In this document: positions 1 to 10,352 of the stretch, piece after piece | How the letters are laid out: the number at the start of each line of letters is the position of its first letter | Numbering within the stretch: position 1 is the first letter of the stretch | Source: Doryteuthis pealeii | Taxonomy: Eukaryota > Mollusca > Cephalopoda > Myopsida > Loliginidae | Length of the DNA: 64,000 nt | Direction of reading: 5' to 3' | Assembly (NCBI GenBank): GCA_023376005.1 | Contig: CM042139.1 | Coordinates: 136,022,061 to 136,086,060, forward strand | Translations under genes and position numbers: made by a program | The notes under the pieces: model-generated | What the model was told of the DNA's origin: nothing | The model's input: only the letters and a program-made list of their open reading frames with translations | Databases searched by the model: none

Positions 1-1183
1 TGTCAATGTGTAATCATCTGCCGCATATTCATGTACAACAATATTAGACTGTATTCTTGTTCAATATTTTTGCAGTTCACTTGTTTCGGGAAATGTTTTT
101 GATTAATTTAATAAACATATTTCCTACATTTGTTATTACAATTTGCTATACAATGGAAGAAAACACTTTATATTCGTCGTTCTAAAGTTTTTTTTATTCC
201 TGCATATACACCAATTGTTCTGCATATACACCGATTTCCTGGTAATTCCCTGTTATTCAATGCAGTTTCTTATTCTATTTTGATTTCGTTGAAAATTGTT
301 TTATCATTAGAGTTTTCAGATGATCTCCTATGCATTGCTTTTGAGATTTGTTGAATAATTGAGATTGAAGGGTGTGTTAATATAAATAGGGACGCTGTTC
401 TTCTTTCTAAGGAATTGGAAAGGTTTGATGTAGCACCAAGTGATTCCACATTTTTTGCATTTTTCATCTCCTAACCTTGGTGAATATTACGATACAGGTT
501 ATAACTTGCAAAGACGGTTGTTTGGTCGGTTGATAGATTCTAACCGCATTCAACCCGCCCAGGGCTATTTTAAGCAAAAAGACCCGGGAATAATATACGT
601 GGTACGTCTTTATTGTTAATGCATTTACAATATGTTAACATGGTCAGAGATCGTGTTGAGTTTTTTTTTCGTATGGTGTTGATGAGGTTTACGTTTATAT
701 TATTTGGTATAATATAAAAAAGGAGAGAATGTCATCTATGCTAATATTTTTAAATATATTTAAAAAAAGAGTTTCCAGATAGCGCGACACTTTCCCATTC
801 TATGAGGAAATGTTTAACAGTGCAGTGTGTTTGACAGGTTTCACACTGTGTTTATTGGTTTTGTTTGAGTATATATGAGTGCGTAAGTCTTCTGTGTAGA
901 CATAATCCATAAACCTGTTCCTTCTGGACTTCCTAATGGCTGATCTTCAGTCTCATAAAGAAGAGTTTATTGTAGATGTTGATATTCCAGCATTGATGCA
1001 ATTTTGTATGAAGGAATCTAGTAATTTTAGGGTTCAAGTCAGTATATAGAATTTTGAATTTATCGGGTCTAAATCTAAAGGCGATTTGTCTACCGAGTCA
1101 TCTCTTATATTCCACTTATTGTAATGTGGCTTGGGATCCAGCAAATGAGAATCTTCCAAGAGTTGAACATGGTACACAATTGC
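1..1183. other. AT-rich sequence, no gene seen
   Basis: No convincing coding frame, splice pattern or recognisable repeat is visible. Short open frames here have no composition or motif that suggests a protein. Confidence 0.5.
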
Positions 1184-1625
1184 AATAAATAATGCAAATG
1201 ATACCTCTGGCCATGCACACAAAAAGTATATAAGTAAATTAAACCGTTACAAAATATATTGATTAGGTCGTGCTGACAGCACGGATTTCCATGTCCCTCT
1301 CTCGACATCTGTTCCTATCGGTTATCACTCCTATCAGGTCTTCAGAACTGTATCCAGTATCTGCAGAGAACTGACGGATGAAGGTTCTTGCTGGTAAGTC
1401 ACACTAGTGTGCCCATGAGTGGGTGTCTACTGGCGAACGTCTCTTATGAGTTTGTCCTTGATTCTCCAGCATTTTCTTGCCTGTTCTGTTCATCTTACTT
1501 ACAGATGAGTTAGTGATAGGAGGTAAATAGCCGTGCAACTGCATTTTTGAGGGGTTTTGCTTCGAATATTTGTTTAAGACAGCACGCATCATCCTTTTGT
1601 AATTTCCATCTAGATTTTTCTCCAA
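1184..1625 (-). mobile_element. LINE family 2, C-terminal fragment (antisense)
   Basis: Read on the minus strand, this encodes the end of an 'endonuclease-reverse transcriptase' type non-LTR retrotransposon. Recognisable pieces are LDGNYKRMMRAVLNK, then LHGYLPPIT, then KMLENQGQTHKRRSP, which correspond to the familiar tail around the 'AGHCWRSKDELISDVLLW' block of these elements. The last part, around 1184-1400, carries the '..DRDR..EIRAVST' end and 3' flank only in broken frames. It forms an inverted repeat with 2033-2375. The RT domain is absent, so this is a dead 5'-truncated copy. Family assignment rests on remembered family motifs, not a search. Confidence 0.75.
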
Positions 1626-1967
1626 TAATTTCGTTAGAGTCCAAATGGTGCTTCAATACAATAGCACTGATACGGCTAATGCTTGGAATAATTATCGCTT
1701 TATCTTATCAGAGAGAACAGATTCTCATAGGATCAATAATTCATTTCTAGCAGTTTATTCCTTTACTATGCACATATTGATATCCCTTTCTGTAGAAGAG
1801 ATGTTACTACCTAGGTAAGCGAACGTCTACTAATTTCAGAGGCTTAGCATCCAGTGTGAAGTAAAACAACGGTACACTATAAAAATAATCAATCTCAGAC
1901 AAATAATCCTATTCAAGCCAAACATCAAATAATCTGAGAGTGACTGGTCGTTTCAGCAGTTTTTCTG

Positions 1968-2510
1968 TCCCTGTGGACCATAGATTGAAAATGAAAGAAG
2001 ACGAAAAAATAGATAAATACTTGTAGTTGCACGGCTATTTACCTTATATCACACAACTCATCTGAGTAAGATGAACAGAACAGGCAGGAAAATGTTGGAG
2101 AATCAAATACAAACTCATAAGAGACGTTCGCCAGTAGGCACCCACTCATGGACACACCGATGTGACTTACCAACAAGAACCTTCATCCGTCAGTTCTCTG
2201 CAGATACTGGATACAGTTCTGAAGACCTGATAGGAGTGATAACCGATAGGGACAGATGTCGAGAGAGGGACCTGGAAATCCGTGCTGTCAGCACGACCTA
2301 ATCAAGATATTTTGTAACGGTTTTATTTACTTTTTGTGTGCATGGCTAGAGGGATCATTTGCATTATTTATCCAGAGAACTAATAAAACTATGGAACATG
2401 TGGATAAAGGTGGTAGCAGTTGCTGTTGGTGACCTTTGAACGGTGCGCAAGGGTTTTGGATGAATTAGAAATCAGAGGAAAAATCGACACCATCGAAACA
2501 ACTACATTTG
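1968..2510 (+). mobile_element. RLE-type LINE fragment split by a second LINE fragment
   Basis: At 1968-2032 the plus strand reads VDHRLKMKEDEKIDKYL, and after an interruption 2376-2510 resumes with RELIKLWNMWIKVVAVAVG. Both match consecutive parts of the C-terminal region of the element seen more completely at 7602-9350 (there DHRVKLKENEKIDKYL followed by RELKKLWNMKVKV). The piece at 2033-2375 is therefore an insertion. Several stops and frameshifts make it a relic. Confidence 0.7.
2033..2375 (+). mobile_element. LINE family 2, C-terminal end (sense)
   Basis: The open frame at 2071-2301 reads KMLENQIQTHKRRSP, then LPTRTFIRQFSADTGYSSED, then RDLEIRAVSTT and stop, which is the extreme C-terminus of the 'endonuclease-reverse transcriptase' LINE type. 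The sequence is the near mirror image of 1184-1540 on the opposite strand, so the two could pair as an inverted repeat with about a 490-bp spacer. It sits inside the RLE-LINE relic at 1968-2510, so it is the younger of the two. Confidence 0.75.
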
Positions 2511-3639
2511 CGACACAATATATTGTGCTACACAATAAATTTTGCATGCATTTGTGCGCATATATTGTGTGTATGCATATGTAGGTGTAAGTGTGTGCGT
2601 TGATTTCGAAAAATCACAAAAATCCAGATGCATGTGTGTATATGCAGTCAAGAGACATTAGAGGAAATAGAGCATGTTGTGTGAGTATATGCGTGCGTGT
2701 GTATATATGAATGCATATGTATGTGTGTATATAAACATGTAGGTATAAGATCAAGATAAAGTCCCATATGGGTGCGTATATATGTGGGCAGGTATGTGAG
2801 CGCAGGGCATTGGATGGCAATGGTGTATGTGTGTAAATATATATATATATATATACACACATATATATGTATGTATCTATGTATGTATGGTATGTTTATC
2901 TATGTATTAGCTTACTCTGTTTCAGTGGAAGTCCAGAGGGACCATTAAAATAGGATAGAAAAAAAAAGATAATAATAGTATTCTCTCCCAGGAGACAAGG
3001 ACTCTGAAATTTTACAAGTTAGATAGAATCAAAATAGATACATTCTAGAATAAGAGTCTTAGAAAAAGATCTGGGTGGTCTCTTCTAAACAAAGAAAAAG
3101 TGTCCATGTTTTCATATCTCGCGGGTTGATGATGGGACTTTGGGATGTAAATTAGATCTGCACGAAAGTAAGTTAGTTTGGAAGTTCAGTTCAATTTTGG
3201 ATTTAGTTGACTTCTGATCTCGGAAGAGGCAAAACGTGAGTTGGCCAGAGCGAGGCGTCCCCTGGCTAGGCGAAACATGCAGAGCAGAGAGTAGGAGCAT
3301 AAATGACAAAAACAAGGGAAACTTAGAAAGAGAGTGGAAGCAAGAAGAAGAAATGAGAATGTATTGCATGAGTGCTACGCTCCTCTCGACCATTAGAATG
3401 TAAACCTTATCCCGTTTTTGTTTCTCTCCCATTGTTTGAGTTGTTGTTTATTTGTTTCTTGCGACCGGGCCCAAAACCAGGTGAAATTCGATCGAGAGCA
3501 CAACAGTGGGAATCCAAGAATAGCAGACGATGACAGCCTAAGTTTATAAGACGAAGGTAAGATGAAAATGTGCATACAACCTCTGGTGAGAGTACCCTTA
3601 TAGATTTACACATTGGTAAGATTAGCAAGAATATTCAGA
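2511..3639. other. No gene; TG/TA-rich stretch then unique-looking DNA
   Basis: 2540-2900 is rich in TGTG, TATA and GTAT words, and the apparent proteins here are repeat translations. 2900-3639 holds open frames of up to about 106 codons on the minus strand, but they show no recognisable motif and overlap each other in several frames. I see no supportable gene. Confidence 0.45.
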
Positions 3640-3937
3640 AGACTCCTGGACACCTGAAGAAACTTACTGTCACTCTGACTCCAGTGAACGACCACCGACT
3701 ACTGTCAATCTGAAAGACTTTTCACTATGCTAATGAATGTTATATGCACAAACCGGAATCGGTCTTTGAGAATGAGACGCATAAAATCCTCTGGGACATT
3801 GAAATACAGGGGATCACCAAATCCCGGCTAGGTGACCAGATGAGAACTTGTCATCTCGTCCCGATGGATCCGAGAGTGGAAATGAGAGAATACAAAAAGA
3901 TAAACAAAAAGATAAATAAATACTTGGCCCTAGCCAG
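3640..3937 (+). mobile_element. RLE-type LINE fragments (3' tail plus C-terminal piece)
   Basis: 3640-3720 matches the 3' end seen at 9210-9300 (the 'GACTCCAGTGAA' region downstream of the LINE stop). 3735-3937 encodes YMHKPESVFENETHKILWD and, frameshifted, the DPRVEMREYKKIN..INKYLALA region, which corresponds to the restriction-like endonuclease part of the family. The fragment is cut at 3937 by the LTR element and resumes at 7381. Confidence 0.75.
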
Positions 3938-4447
3938 TGTAAAGAATAGTAACACCAGGCGCAGTACTCCTAGGTTTGACTGGAGTTAACCGCAAATGTT
4001 GCAGACGAGTTAAGAGTTAAAGAAGTAAAACGAACGACAAGATATGAATAAAAGACATGTATTGGATATAAAATTGCAAACTTTAGTCTCGTTTGCGATC
4101 AAATATATAATATGTATATAATATGTATGCAATATGTATATAATATTTATATAAATGTCACTTAGCTGTTTATCCTGGGATATGGGGTATTAACGGAGCC
4201 CCTTGCTACGGCCTTCTGTTTATAACTCGGATATAGATGGACTTCTGTTTGCGTCCGACTCCGGTTCTGTTGTAGTATAGTAGGAGCGACCTTTGTACGG
4301 TCCGATCCCTTTCGTTGCTGGTGCAGAAGAGATGGAATGAGTCTGCACTTTGGATTTGGTGCCAAAGTATGCTGGCTCATGATTTGTTGGTTTGAAACAG
4401 AGGCTCGCTGACAAGGGACGATAACCCATACACCAGAATTCTTAATA
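3938..4447 (-). repeat. Long terminal repeat, left copy
   Basis: This is the left 510-bp member of the LTR pair, and the 3' LTR if the element is read on the minus strand. It includes a short TATA/ATGTAT-rich block near 4100-4150, and the remainder is of mixed composition. The near identity with 6871-7380 indicates a young insertion. Confidence 0.85.
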
Positions 4448-5050
4448 TTCTCCCGACAAAGGAAAAAACATACAATAATGCAATTATTGTATGTTTGCAT
4501 GCATGTGTAATTTTGTTAAGAAATATTTTCGGGCTCGACTGCCCTGATATTTCGGCATTATTCTGGCCATACTAAGAATTGTTTGAAAATATTCTGTTAT
4601 TGTAATGGACCCATTTATTAGGGGTATATAAATGTATAAAATGGTTCTGTATGTAAGAATGTATTTTTTAATAGAAATATCTACGAGTTCGAGACTCTGA
4701 TATTTCGGGCATTATTGTAGCCATACTAATTGTTTTATAATATTTTGTAATTATAATGAACCCATTTATTAAGGGTATGTAAAAGTATAAAAATGGTGAA
4801 GATTTCGAGATTGTGTTATCTCAGACACAAATTTGTTTTGTGTGTGTGTAGTCCAGGAGTAATTATTTTTAGTTAATAATGATCCTGTTCTCCCTTTTAA
4901 AGAGAAAATCTATAATGGAGTCCTTGAAGTTCAATTTAATTTCAGGGGTCTTAATTTCTGCTCCATGACACAAATTATTCTTTGTGTGTATTAGACCCTA
5001 TGGTAAGGTCAATAAATTGGTGTAGTTTTAAAGTCATGCCCCAGGACTAT

Positions 5051-5425
5051 TTATTTCATCCATGTTGGAGGTTGCCATTCTTTAATTGGTCCTGCGTTTA
5101 AGGGATGTAGCCTTTCGTAGTGCATTGGAAGTCCATATTTCTTTTTTCTTTCTTTTCCAATTTGGCCTTTTATCTTATTTTGCTCGTGGAGAATTATAAA
5201 TAAATTTCTCCTTTTTAGTTTGATGCTCTGCTTCTTCCTTTTTACTTTACGTAGAGTCTCCTTGCTTGGTTTCTTTTTGGATAGCTTAGTTCTATCAGAC
5301 AATTCTGGAACTACAAAGTAATTGGAGGGTGCAGACATGATATTGTCCTCACTCCAAGGAAGTTTCACCACATAACCATTGAGTCTTTCCTCAACGGAGA
5401 AAGCAGTAGGTTCTACTGCGACCAT
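5051..5425 (-). pseudogene. LTR-element ORF, downstream part (BEL/Pao-like?)
   Basis: This is a 124-codon minus-strand frame that follows, out of frame, the ORF at 5512-6000. Around residues 13-45 it reads ERLNGYVVKLPWSEDN and then APSNYFV, which resembles the short conserved stretch ('Y.V.LPWK.D...P.NY') that precedes the RT in BEL/Pao polyproteins. The remaining C-terminal part is very lysine/arginine-rich (about residues 48-100) and ends PPTWMK; I do not recognise it. If the BEL/Pao reading is right, the RT and integrase have been deleted between these parts. The function and the family are tentative; the protein is probably not made as a working pol product. Confidence 0.4.
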
Positions 5426-5511
5426 CTTAGGATTTCTTCTGACTGCGACAGTTTTCCATCTGGGAATCTATCTGTGTCGACAGTTTTCTCTGTAATTCCT
5501 GGGACTTCTAC

Positions 5512-6000
5512 TCAGTCTAGAAATATTTCTGTTTTTTCTTTATTTCCTGGGACTTCTAATTCTCTGCCTGGAAATTTTTCTGTGTCCATTGCGGTTTTCT
5601 CTGAGTTTCCCTTGACGTCTAGTTCTGTGTCTGGAAATTTCTCTGCATCGACCACAGCTTTCTCAGTTACCACACTTTCTGTAAAGACTTCTTCCAGGTC
5701 AGAGAGTCTGTTGTAAATGCCCATCCTAAAGTAGAACTCATTTTGTAGTTCCTTTAGGAATCCACATTCCGCCAAATCTAGCTTTTCCCTGCTGCAAATA
5801 TTCTTGATTCCGTCATTATAGAAATTCACTTCTTTTTGTTTTCTTTTTATTATCTCCTCTTCTTCCATAAAGGCCCTTTTCTTCAAGCCAGTACTTTGTT
5901 CCAACATTTCTATGATAAAAATGATATCGTTCTTCAGAGAATTTCTAGCTTCTAAGAGAGGAGCGATCCCTTTAAATCCTGTGAAGTTAGTCATCTTCAC
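5512..6000 (-). CDS. Gag-like ORF of the LTR element, unrecognised
   Basis: This is a 162-codon frame starting at an ATG (MKMTNFTGFKG) and lying centrally in the LTR element, where gag would be expected. The first two thirds are charged and probably helical (LLEARNSLKNDIIFI, then KKRAFMEEEEIIKRKQ, then RLSDLEEVFTES). The last third contains two degenerate copies of a roughly 20-residue acidic unit with the pattern DAEKFPDTELDVKGNSEKT / DTEKFPGRELEVPGNKEKT. The frame stops at 5512, and similar sequence continues downstream past the stop, so the original protein was longer. No zinc knuckle or protease motif is visible. Assignment as gag rests on position only. Confidence 0.45.
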   Translation of the reverse strand: MKMTNFTGFKGIAPLLEARNSLKNDIIFIIEMLEQSTGLKKRAFMEEEEIIKRKQKEVNFYNDGIKNICSREKLDLAECGFLKELQNEFYFRMGIYNRLSDLEEVFTESVVTEKAVVDAEKFPDTELDVKGNSEKTAMDTEKFPGRELEVPGNKEKTEIFLD

Positions 6001-6870
6001 TCTAATTCGTCCTTTTATTTATTTATTTAATCCTTTCCTCTTTCTATCCCTGTCAACTACAATTTCAGTAGTAAACCTTTATGAATTGGTTACAAGAGGC
6101 GAGGGAGGTGTTGACCCTTCTTAGCAGCAGTGGTCGTAGTTGCAAGGGGTAAGGGAGGGTGTTGACCCTTCTTATCAGTGTAGTCAGCAGCAGTGGATGC
6201 GAGGGGGGGTGAGGAAAGCTGAAATTTTAGTGTTTCTTAGACCTTCCCCTTTTGGTAGAAAGGTGACAACTGAAAATATTTTTTGTTTATTTTCTCGTTG
6301 CCTGAAAATTTTTAGGCTTCGTTAATTTTAATAATAATTTTTTTTTTTTTAAATAGCTGTTCATTCAGCAAATGAAGAATTTTTTCCGTTTTTTTTCCAA
6401 TAGCTGTTCATTCAACAAAGTTACGAATGAATTTCTTATTTTTTTAATAAGTTTAGAACATCCCACAAGTTATGGAATTTTTCGCTTTTTCCTAATTTTC
6501 ACCTTGCTAAGAATGAATAAGTGTCTTTCTCTGTGGGTATGAAGCTTTTATTTCTTCTTGTCTCCCATTTACGAAAAAGATGTCTTCGTTTGTTTTTTTT
6601 GTTTTTTAATTCAAGGGGCATATATTAATGCTTGTTTCTTGAAAGAAGTTGCCAATATTTGTTTTAAATTCGTAAATGGCAGCTTTATTTTTATTTTATT
6701 TTATTTGTATTTCATTCAACAAGTTATGAAATGTTTGTTACAAAGTTGACAGGAAAACTCAGCTGTGAAGTTGTCTTAATTCTATCCGTTTTCGCTTAAT
6801 TTCACATTATTTTACAACTCCAAAGTCCTATATTTAGTAAATATTAGACTTAAACTTAAAGTTTGCAAAA
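6001..6870. other. Internal LTR-element sequence without ORF
   Basis: The stretch between the gag-like ORF start and the right LTR is T-rich on the plus strand and holds a short direct repeat at about 6098-6170 (the words GTTGACCCTTCTTA recur). If the element reads on the minus strand, this is its 5' leader. Confidence 0.5.
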
Positions 6871-7380
6871 TGTAAAGAATAGTAACACCAGCGGCAGTAC
6901 TCCTAGGTTTGACTGGAGTTAACCGCAAATGTGGCAGACGAGTTAAGAGTTAAAGAAGTAAAACGAACGACAAGATATGAATAAAAGACATGTATTGGAT
7001 ATAAAATTGCAAACTTTAGTCTCGTTTGCGATCAAATATATAATATGTATATAATATGTATGCAATATGTATATAATATTTATATAAATGTCACTTAGCT
7101 GTTTATCCTGGGATATGGGGTATTAACGGAGCCCCTTGCTACGGCCTTCTGTTTATAACTCGGATATAGATGGACTTCTGTTTGCGTCCGACTCCGGTTC
7201 TGTTGTAGTATAGTAGGAGCGACCTTTGTACGGTCCGATCCCTTTCGTTGCTGGTGCAGAAGAGATGGAATGAGTCTGCACTTTGGATTTGGTGCCAAAG
7301 TATGCTGGCTCATGATTGGTTGGTTTGAAACAGAGGCTCGCAGACAAGGGACGATAACCCATACCCCAGAATTCTTAATA
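6871..7380 (-). repeat. Long terminal repeat, right copy
   Basis: This is the right 510-bp member of the LTR pair (5' LTR in the inferred minus-strand sense). It ends ATTCTTAATA directly before the CCAG target duplication and the resumed LINE sequence. Confidence 0.85.
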
Positions 7381-7384
7381 CCAG

Positions 7385-7601
7385 AGAACAAAGAAAACTG
7401 TGGAATATGAAAGTAAATACCGTGCCAATGATTTTGGAAAACAGCATGAATGGATGGGAAATCACAGAAAGAGCCGAAACCATCCAATCAATGGCATTGT
7501 TAGGATCCGAGACCAGATGAGACTTATTCTCACTTACACTCTAGTTTAAGGACACCGGCCAATGTTGTTGTGAAAAACATAATAATAATAATAATAATAA
7601 T
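7385..7601 (+). mobile_element. RLE-type LINE, rest of the fragment cut by the LTR element
   Basis: After the LTR element the LINE resumes with a frame reading RKLWNMKVNTVPMIL, then ETIQSMALL, continuing from the piece that stops at 3937. It ends in a degenerate 3' UTR and an (AAT)n tail at about 7578-7601, directly joined to the next LINE copy. Confidence 0.7.
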
Positions 7602-7768
7602 ATGACATGGTACCCTTCATTAAAAAAGCCATGGAAAACTGGCGAGTTCAATTAAAAGCTGGAAAACAATCCCTGGCAGAAGTAAAATCCAAAGAGGTAT
7701 CTTCCAAGGAGACTCATTATCACCACTACTCTTTATTATTGCAATGAGCTAAACCATATACTGAAAAA

Positions 7769-8083
7769 ATGTACCGGGGATACAAATTTAGTAATTCACA
7801 AGAAAAGATCAACCACCTTATGTACATGGATGACATTAAAATTTTTGCAAAAAATGAAAAAGAATTGGAGAGCCTAGTACAAACTATTAGGATATATAGC
7901 CAGGATATAGGGATGGAATTTGGAATCGAAAAATGTGCTATGCTTGTAATAAAAAGGGGTGAAAGAAAACTATTAAATGGAATACAACTACCAAATCAGG
8001 AAACTATAAAATCTCTTGATGAAAATGAAAGCTACAAATACTTAGGAATTTGGAAGCGGACAATATCATGCAAGCAGAAATGA
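7769..8083 (+). pseudogene. LINE reverse transcriptase fragment with YMDD box
   Basis: This is a 104-codon open frame inside the LINE relic. Residues 13-36 hold HLMYMDDIKIFAKNEKE, the catalytic YxDD motif C of reverse transcriptases. Residues 53-67 hold MEFGIEKCAMLVI, and about 93-98 YKYLGI, both typical of RTs in this LINE group. The frame ends prematurely by frameshift at about 8080, and upstream motif B lies in another frame. It cannot make an active enzyme. Confidence 0.85.
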
Positions 8084-8676
8084 AAGGAAAAGTTAAAAAG
8101 GAATATCTCAGGAGAACTAGAAAACTTCTAGAAACGAAACTTAACAGCAGAAATCTGATCAAAGGAATTAATACCTGGGCTGTCCCATTATAAGATACTC
8201 AGGACCATTCTTAAAATGGACAAAAGAAGAACTCAGACAGATAGACCAAAGGACGAGAAAATTAATGACCATGCACAAGGCTCTCCACCCTAGAGATGAT
8301 AGAGATAGATTGTATGTGTCAAGAAAGGAAGGGGGAAGAGGTCTTGCCAACATAGAGGAATGCGTAGAAACCAAATCCAACAACTTGAAGATTACACAAG
8401 AAGAGCAAAGACAAATTACTTATGGCGACCAACAATAGTAGAAACGGCAGATGGACAAACAGAAAAACGACAAAGACTAGAAAACAAAAATGGGAAGAAA
8501 ACAATTATATGGACGCTTCAAACGACAAATAGATGAGGTTGCACATCAAAAGACTTGGACGTGGTTAAGAAAGGGAAACCTCAAAAGAGAAACAGAATCA
8601 CTTATAATTGCTGAATAATGCCATAAGGACAAACTACATCAAAGCGAAAATTGATAAGACCCAACAAAAATAGTAA

Positions 8677-9309
8677 ATGAGACTTTGCGGTAATAGAGAT
8701 GAGACTGTTAACCATATACTCTGCGAATGTAGCAAACTAGCACAACGAGAATACAAAACTAGACACGACTGGGTTGGGAAGGTGATCCACTGGGAATTAT
8801 GCAAGAAATTAAATTTTGACCACACAACAAAATGGTATATGCATAAACCAGAATCTGTTCTTGAGAACGAAACGCACAAAATTCTCTGGGACTTTGAATT
8901 AAAACGGATCACCTTATCCCAGCAAGAAGACCAGACCTAGTGTTGATTAACAAAAAGAAAGAACTTGTCAACTGGTGGATTTTGCAGTGCCAGCGGATCA
9001 CAGGGTGAAGTTAAAGGAAAATGAAAAAATTGACAAATATCTGGACCTTGCCAGAGAACTGAAAAAGTTATGGAATATGAAAGTGAAAGTTATACCAATT
9101 GTAGTTGGTGCACTTGGAACAGTCCCAAAAGCATTAGAAAAGGGTTGGAAAGTTTGGATATCAGAGGAAGGATTGAAACCATTCAGAACACTGCACTGCT
9201 GCAATCTGCCAGAATACTCAGAAGAGTCCTGGAGACCTGAGGAGACTTGCTGTCACTCAGACTCCAGTGAAAGACCATCAGCTAACACTGATGTGAAAAC
9301 TCAAAAGGA

Positions 9310-9313
<4 letters not shown>
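8677..9313 (+). pseudogene. LINE C-terminus: zinc knuckle and endonuclease region
   Basis: Two open frames (8677-8940 and 8975-9313), offset by a frameshift, cover the end of the LINE protein. The first holds LCGNRDETVNHILCEC and YKTRHDWVGKVIHWEL; the second holds VDFAVP-type sequence, DHRVKLKENEKIDKYLDLA, LWNMKVKVIPIVVGALG and the IRRVLET-like end. In intact relatives this region is a CCHC knuckle followed by a PD-(D/E)xK nuclease that nicks the target DNA. The break falls between the PD motif and the next catalytic Asp, so the nuclease is dead. Confidence 0.75.
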
Positions 9314-9346
<33 letters not shown>

Positions 9347-9350
9347 GAAG

Positions 9351-9837
9351 AAGAAGAAGAATAGAAGGAGGAGGAGAAGGAGGAGGAAGAAAAAGAAGAA
9401 AAAGAATGATATCCTGAATACAATATAAGAACATGATGACTTGAAATGACCTGCACAGAAGACATATAAAGAGAGGAATATAATTATTATCTATAACCTC
9501 CTAAAAGAAAGCCATACTAACGAATTACGTTCCAGCAAAACTATAATAGATAAGATTCCATAATAGCAAGTAACTTTGTGGATAGGGAAATGAAAGAGTA
9601 AACAAGTAAATCGAAAAGGTAGTTAAATACATGAATATTGTCAGAGAGATAAGAAAATTGTGAAAGATAAAGGCGACAGGAATATCAACTAGAATACCGT
9701 GCTACTGAGTCTAGCTGTCACTCTTAATTCAGTGAAAATCAACTACTGGTTTAATATACTTACAAGAATCAAAATAATCTATATATTAATATACTAGTTA
9801 CAAGAATCAAAATAATCTATATATTAATATACTAGTA
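9351..9837. repeat. Purine-rich LINE tail, unique DNA and a 39-bp duplication
   Basis: 9351-9405 is AAG/GGA-rich and extends the LINE tail. At about 9761-9836 a 39-bp unit ending in CTATATATTAATATACTAGT occurs twice in tandem. No gene is visible. Confidence 0.6.
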
Positions 9838-10352
9838 CTTATATAGAAGAACTCAATGAAGTAATAAGTAAGCTTAAAAATAGAAAGGCCGCGGGCCTCG
9901 ACGAAGTACCACATGAGGTCTGGAAAATAAGGTCGTTGTCATATCAGTACTGCTGTATGGCTGCACCACCTGGACCCTAACTAACCGACTAGAGAATAGA
10001 CTAGATGGGAGCTGCGCAAGAATGCTGCGGGTCATCCTGAACAAGACATGGAAACAACATCCTACGAGAAAATAGCTGTACGGCCACCTGCCACATATCA
10101 CACAAACCATCAGAGTAAGACGGAAAAGACACGCGGGACACTGCTGGAGAAGCAAGGACGAACTCATAAGCGACGTCCTCCTGTGGAAGCCAGCACATGG
10201 ACAAGCCATTGTGGGCCGACTAGCAAAAACGTACATTGGTCAGCTCTGTGCGGATGCAGGATGCTGCATAGAGGACCTCCCGAGAATGATGAGCGATAGG
10301 GACGGATGGAGAGAGATTGTCATGGATATCCGCGCTGAAAGCGCGACATGAT
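9838..10352 (+). mobile_element. LINE family 2, internally deleted copy
   Basis: The first 90 bp encode YIEELNEVISKLKNRKAAG then LDEVPHEVWK, the early RT block ('K..KA.G.D..P.E..K') of 'endonuclease-reverse transcriptase' LINEs. The frame then jumps to the far C-terminus: VISVLLYGCTTW, LDGSCARMLRVILNKTWKQH, then LYGHLPHITQTIRVRR, WRSKDELISDVLLW and the final RAESAT. Thus most of the RT catalytic core, including YxDD, is missing through an internal deletion with a frame change at the junction. One in-frame TAG lies near 10074. The 3' end runs into GATGATGATGATGAC, the short tail typical of this copy set. Confidence 0.8.

Larger units (their letters stand above)
3938..7380 (-). mobile_element. 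Non-autonomous LTR retrotransposon, recent insertion
   Basis: Two direct repeats of 510 bp (3938-4447 and 6871-7380) differ at only about half a dozen positions. Each begins TGTAAAGAAT and ends ATTCTTAATA, an imperfect inverted terminal pair close to the canonical TG...CA form. The 4-bp flank CCAG occurs at 3934-3937 and again at 7381-7384, as expected of a target-site duplication, and the flanks join two consecutive parts of one LINE. The internal 2.4 kb carries minus-strand frames only. On that strand a purine-rich GGGAGAA lies directly before the downstream LTR, as a polypurine tract would, so I infer minus-strand sense. No complete protease, RT or integrase is present, so it would need proteins from a full relative. 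Confidence 0.85.
7602..9350 (+). mobile_element. RLE-type (R2-like) LINE, 5'-truncated relic
   Basis: This is the most complete copy of the family in the window. In broken frames it gives RT motif B (FQGDSLSPLLF, near 7705-7735), RT motif C with YMDD (HLMYMDDIKIFAKNEKELES, near 7815-7870), and a maturase-like 'thumb' region (ALHPRDDRDRLYVSRKEGG near 8280-8340). A zinc-knuckle-like RLCGNRDETVNHILCEC lies at 8677-8730, whose first Cys codon is damaged. An R..PDLVLINKKK piece follows at about 8925-8965, the PD motif of an R2-type restriction-like endonuclease, and then DHRVKLKENEKIDKYL. The 3' end is a GAC/CAG-rich tail followed by (AAT)n and (AAG)n at 9313-9400. At least four frameshifts or stops make it inactive. 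Confidence 0.85.

Noticed and set aside
2614..2862. Tyr/Ile/His-rich minus-strand ORF
   Set aside because: Translation of TGTATA-type simple repeats.
4162..4500. 112-codon minus-strand ORF in the left LTR, repeated at 7095-7487
   Set aside because: It is LTR sequence; the ORF appears twice only because LTRs are duplicated and has no domain signature.
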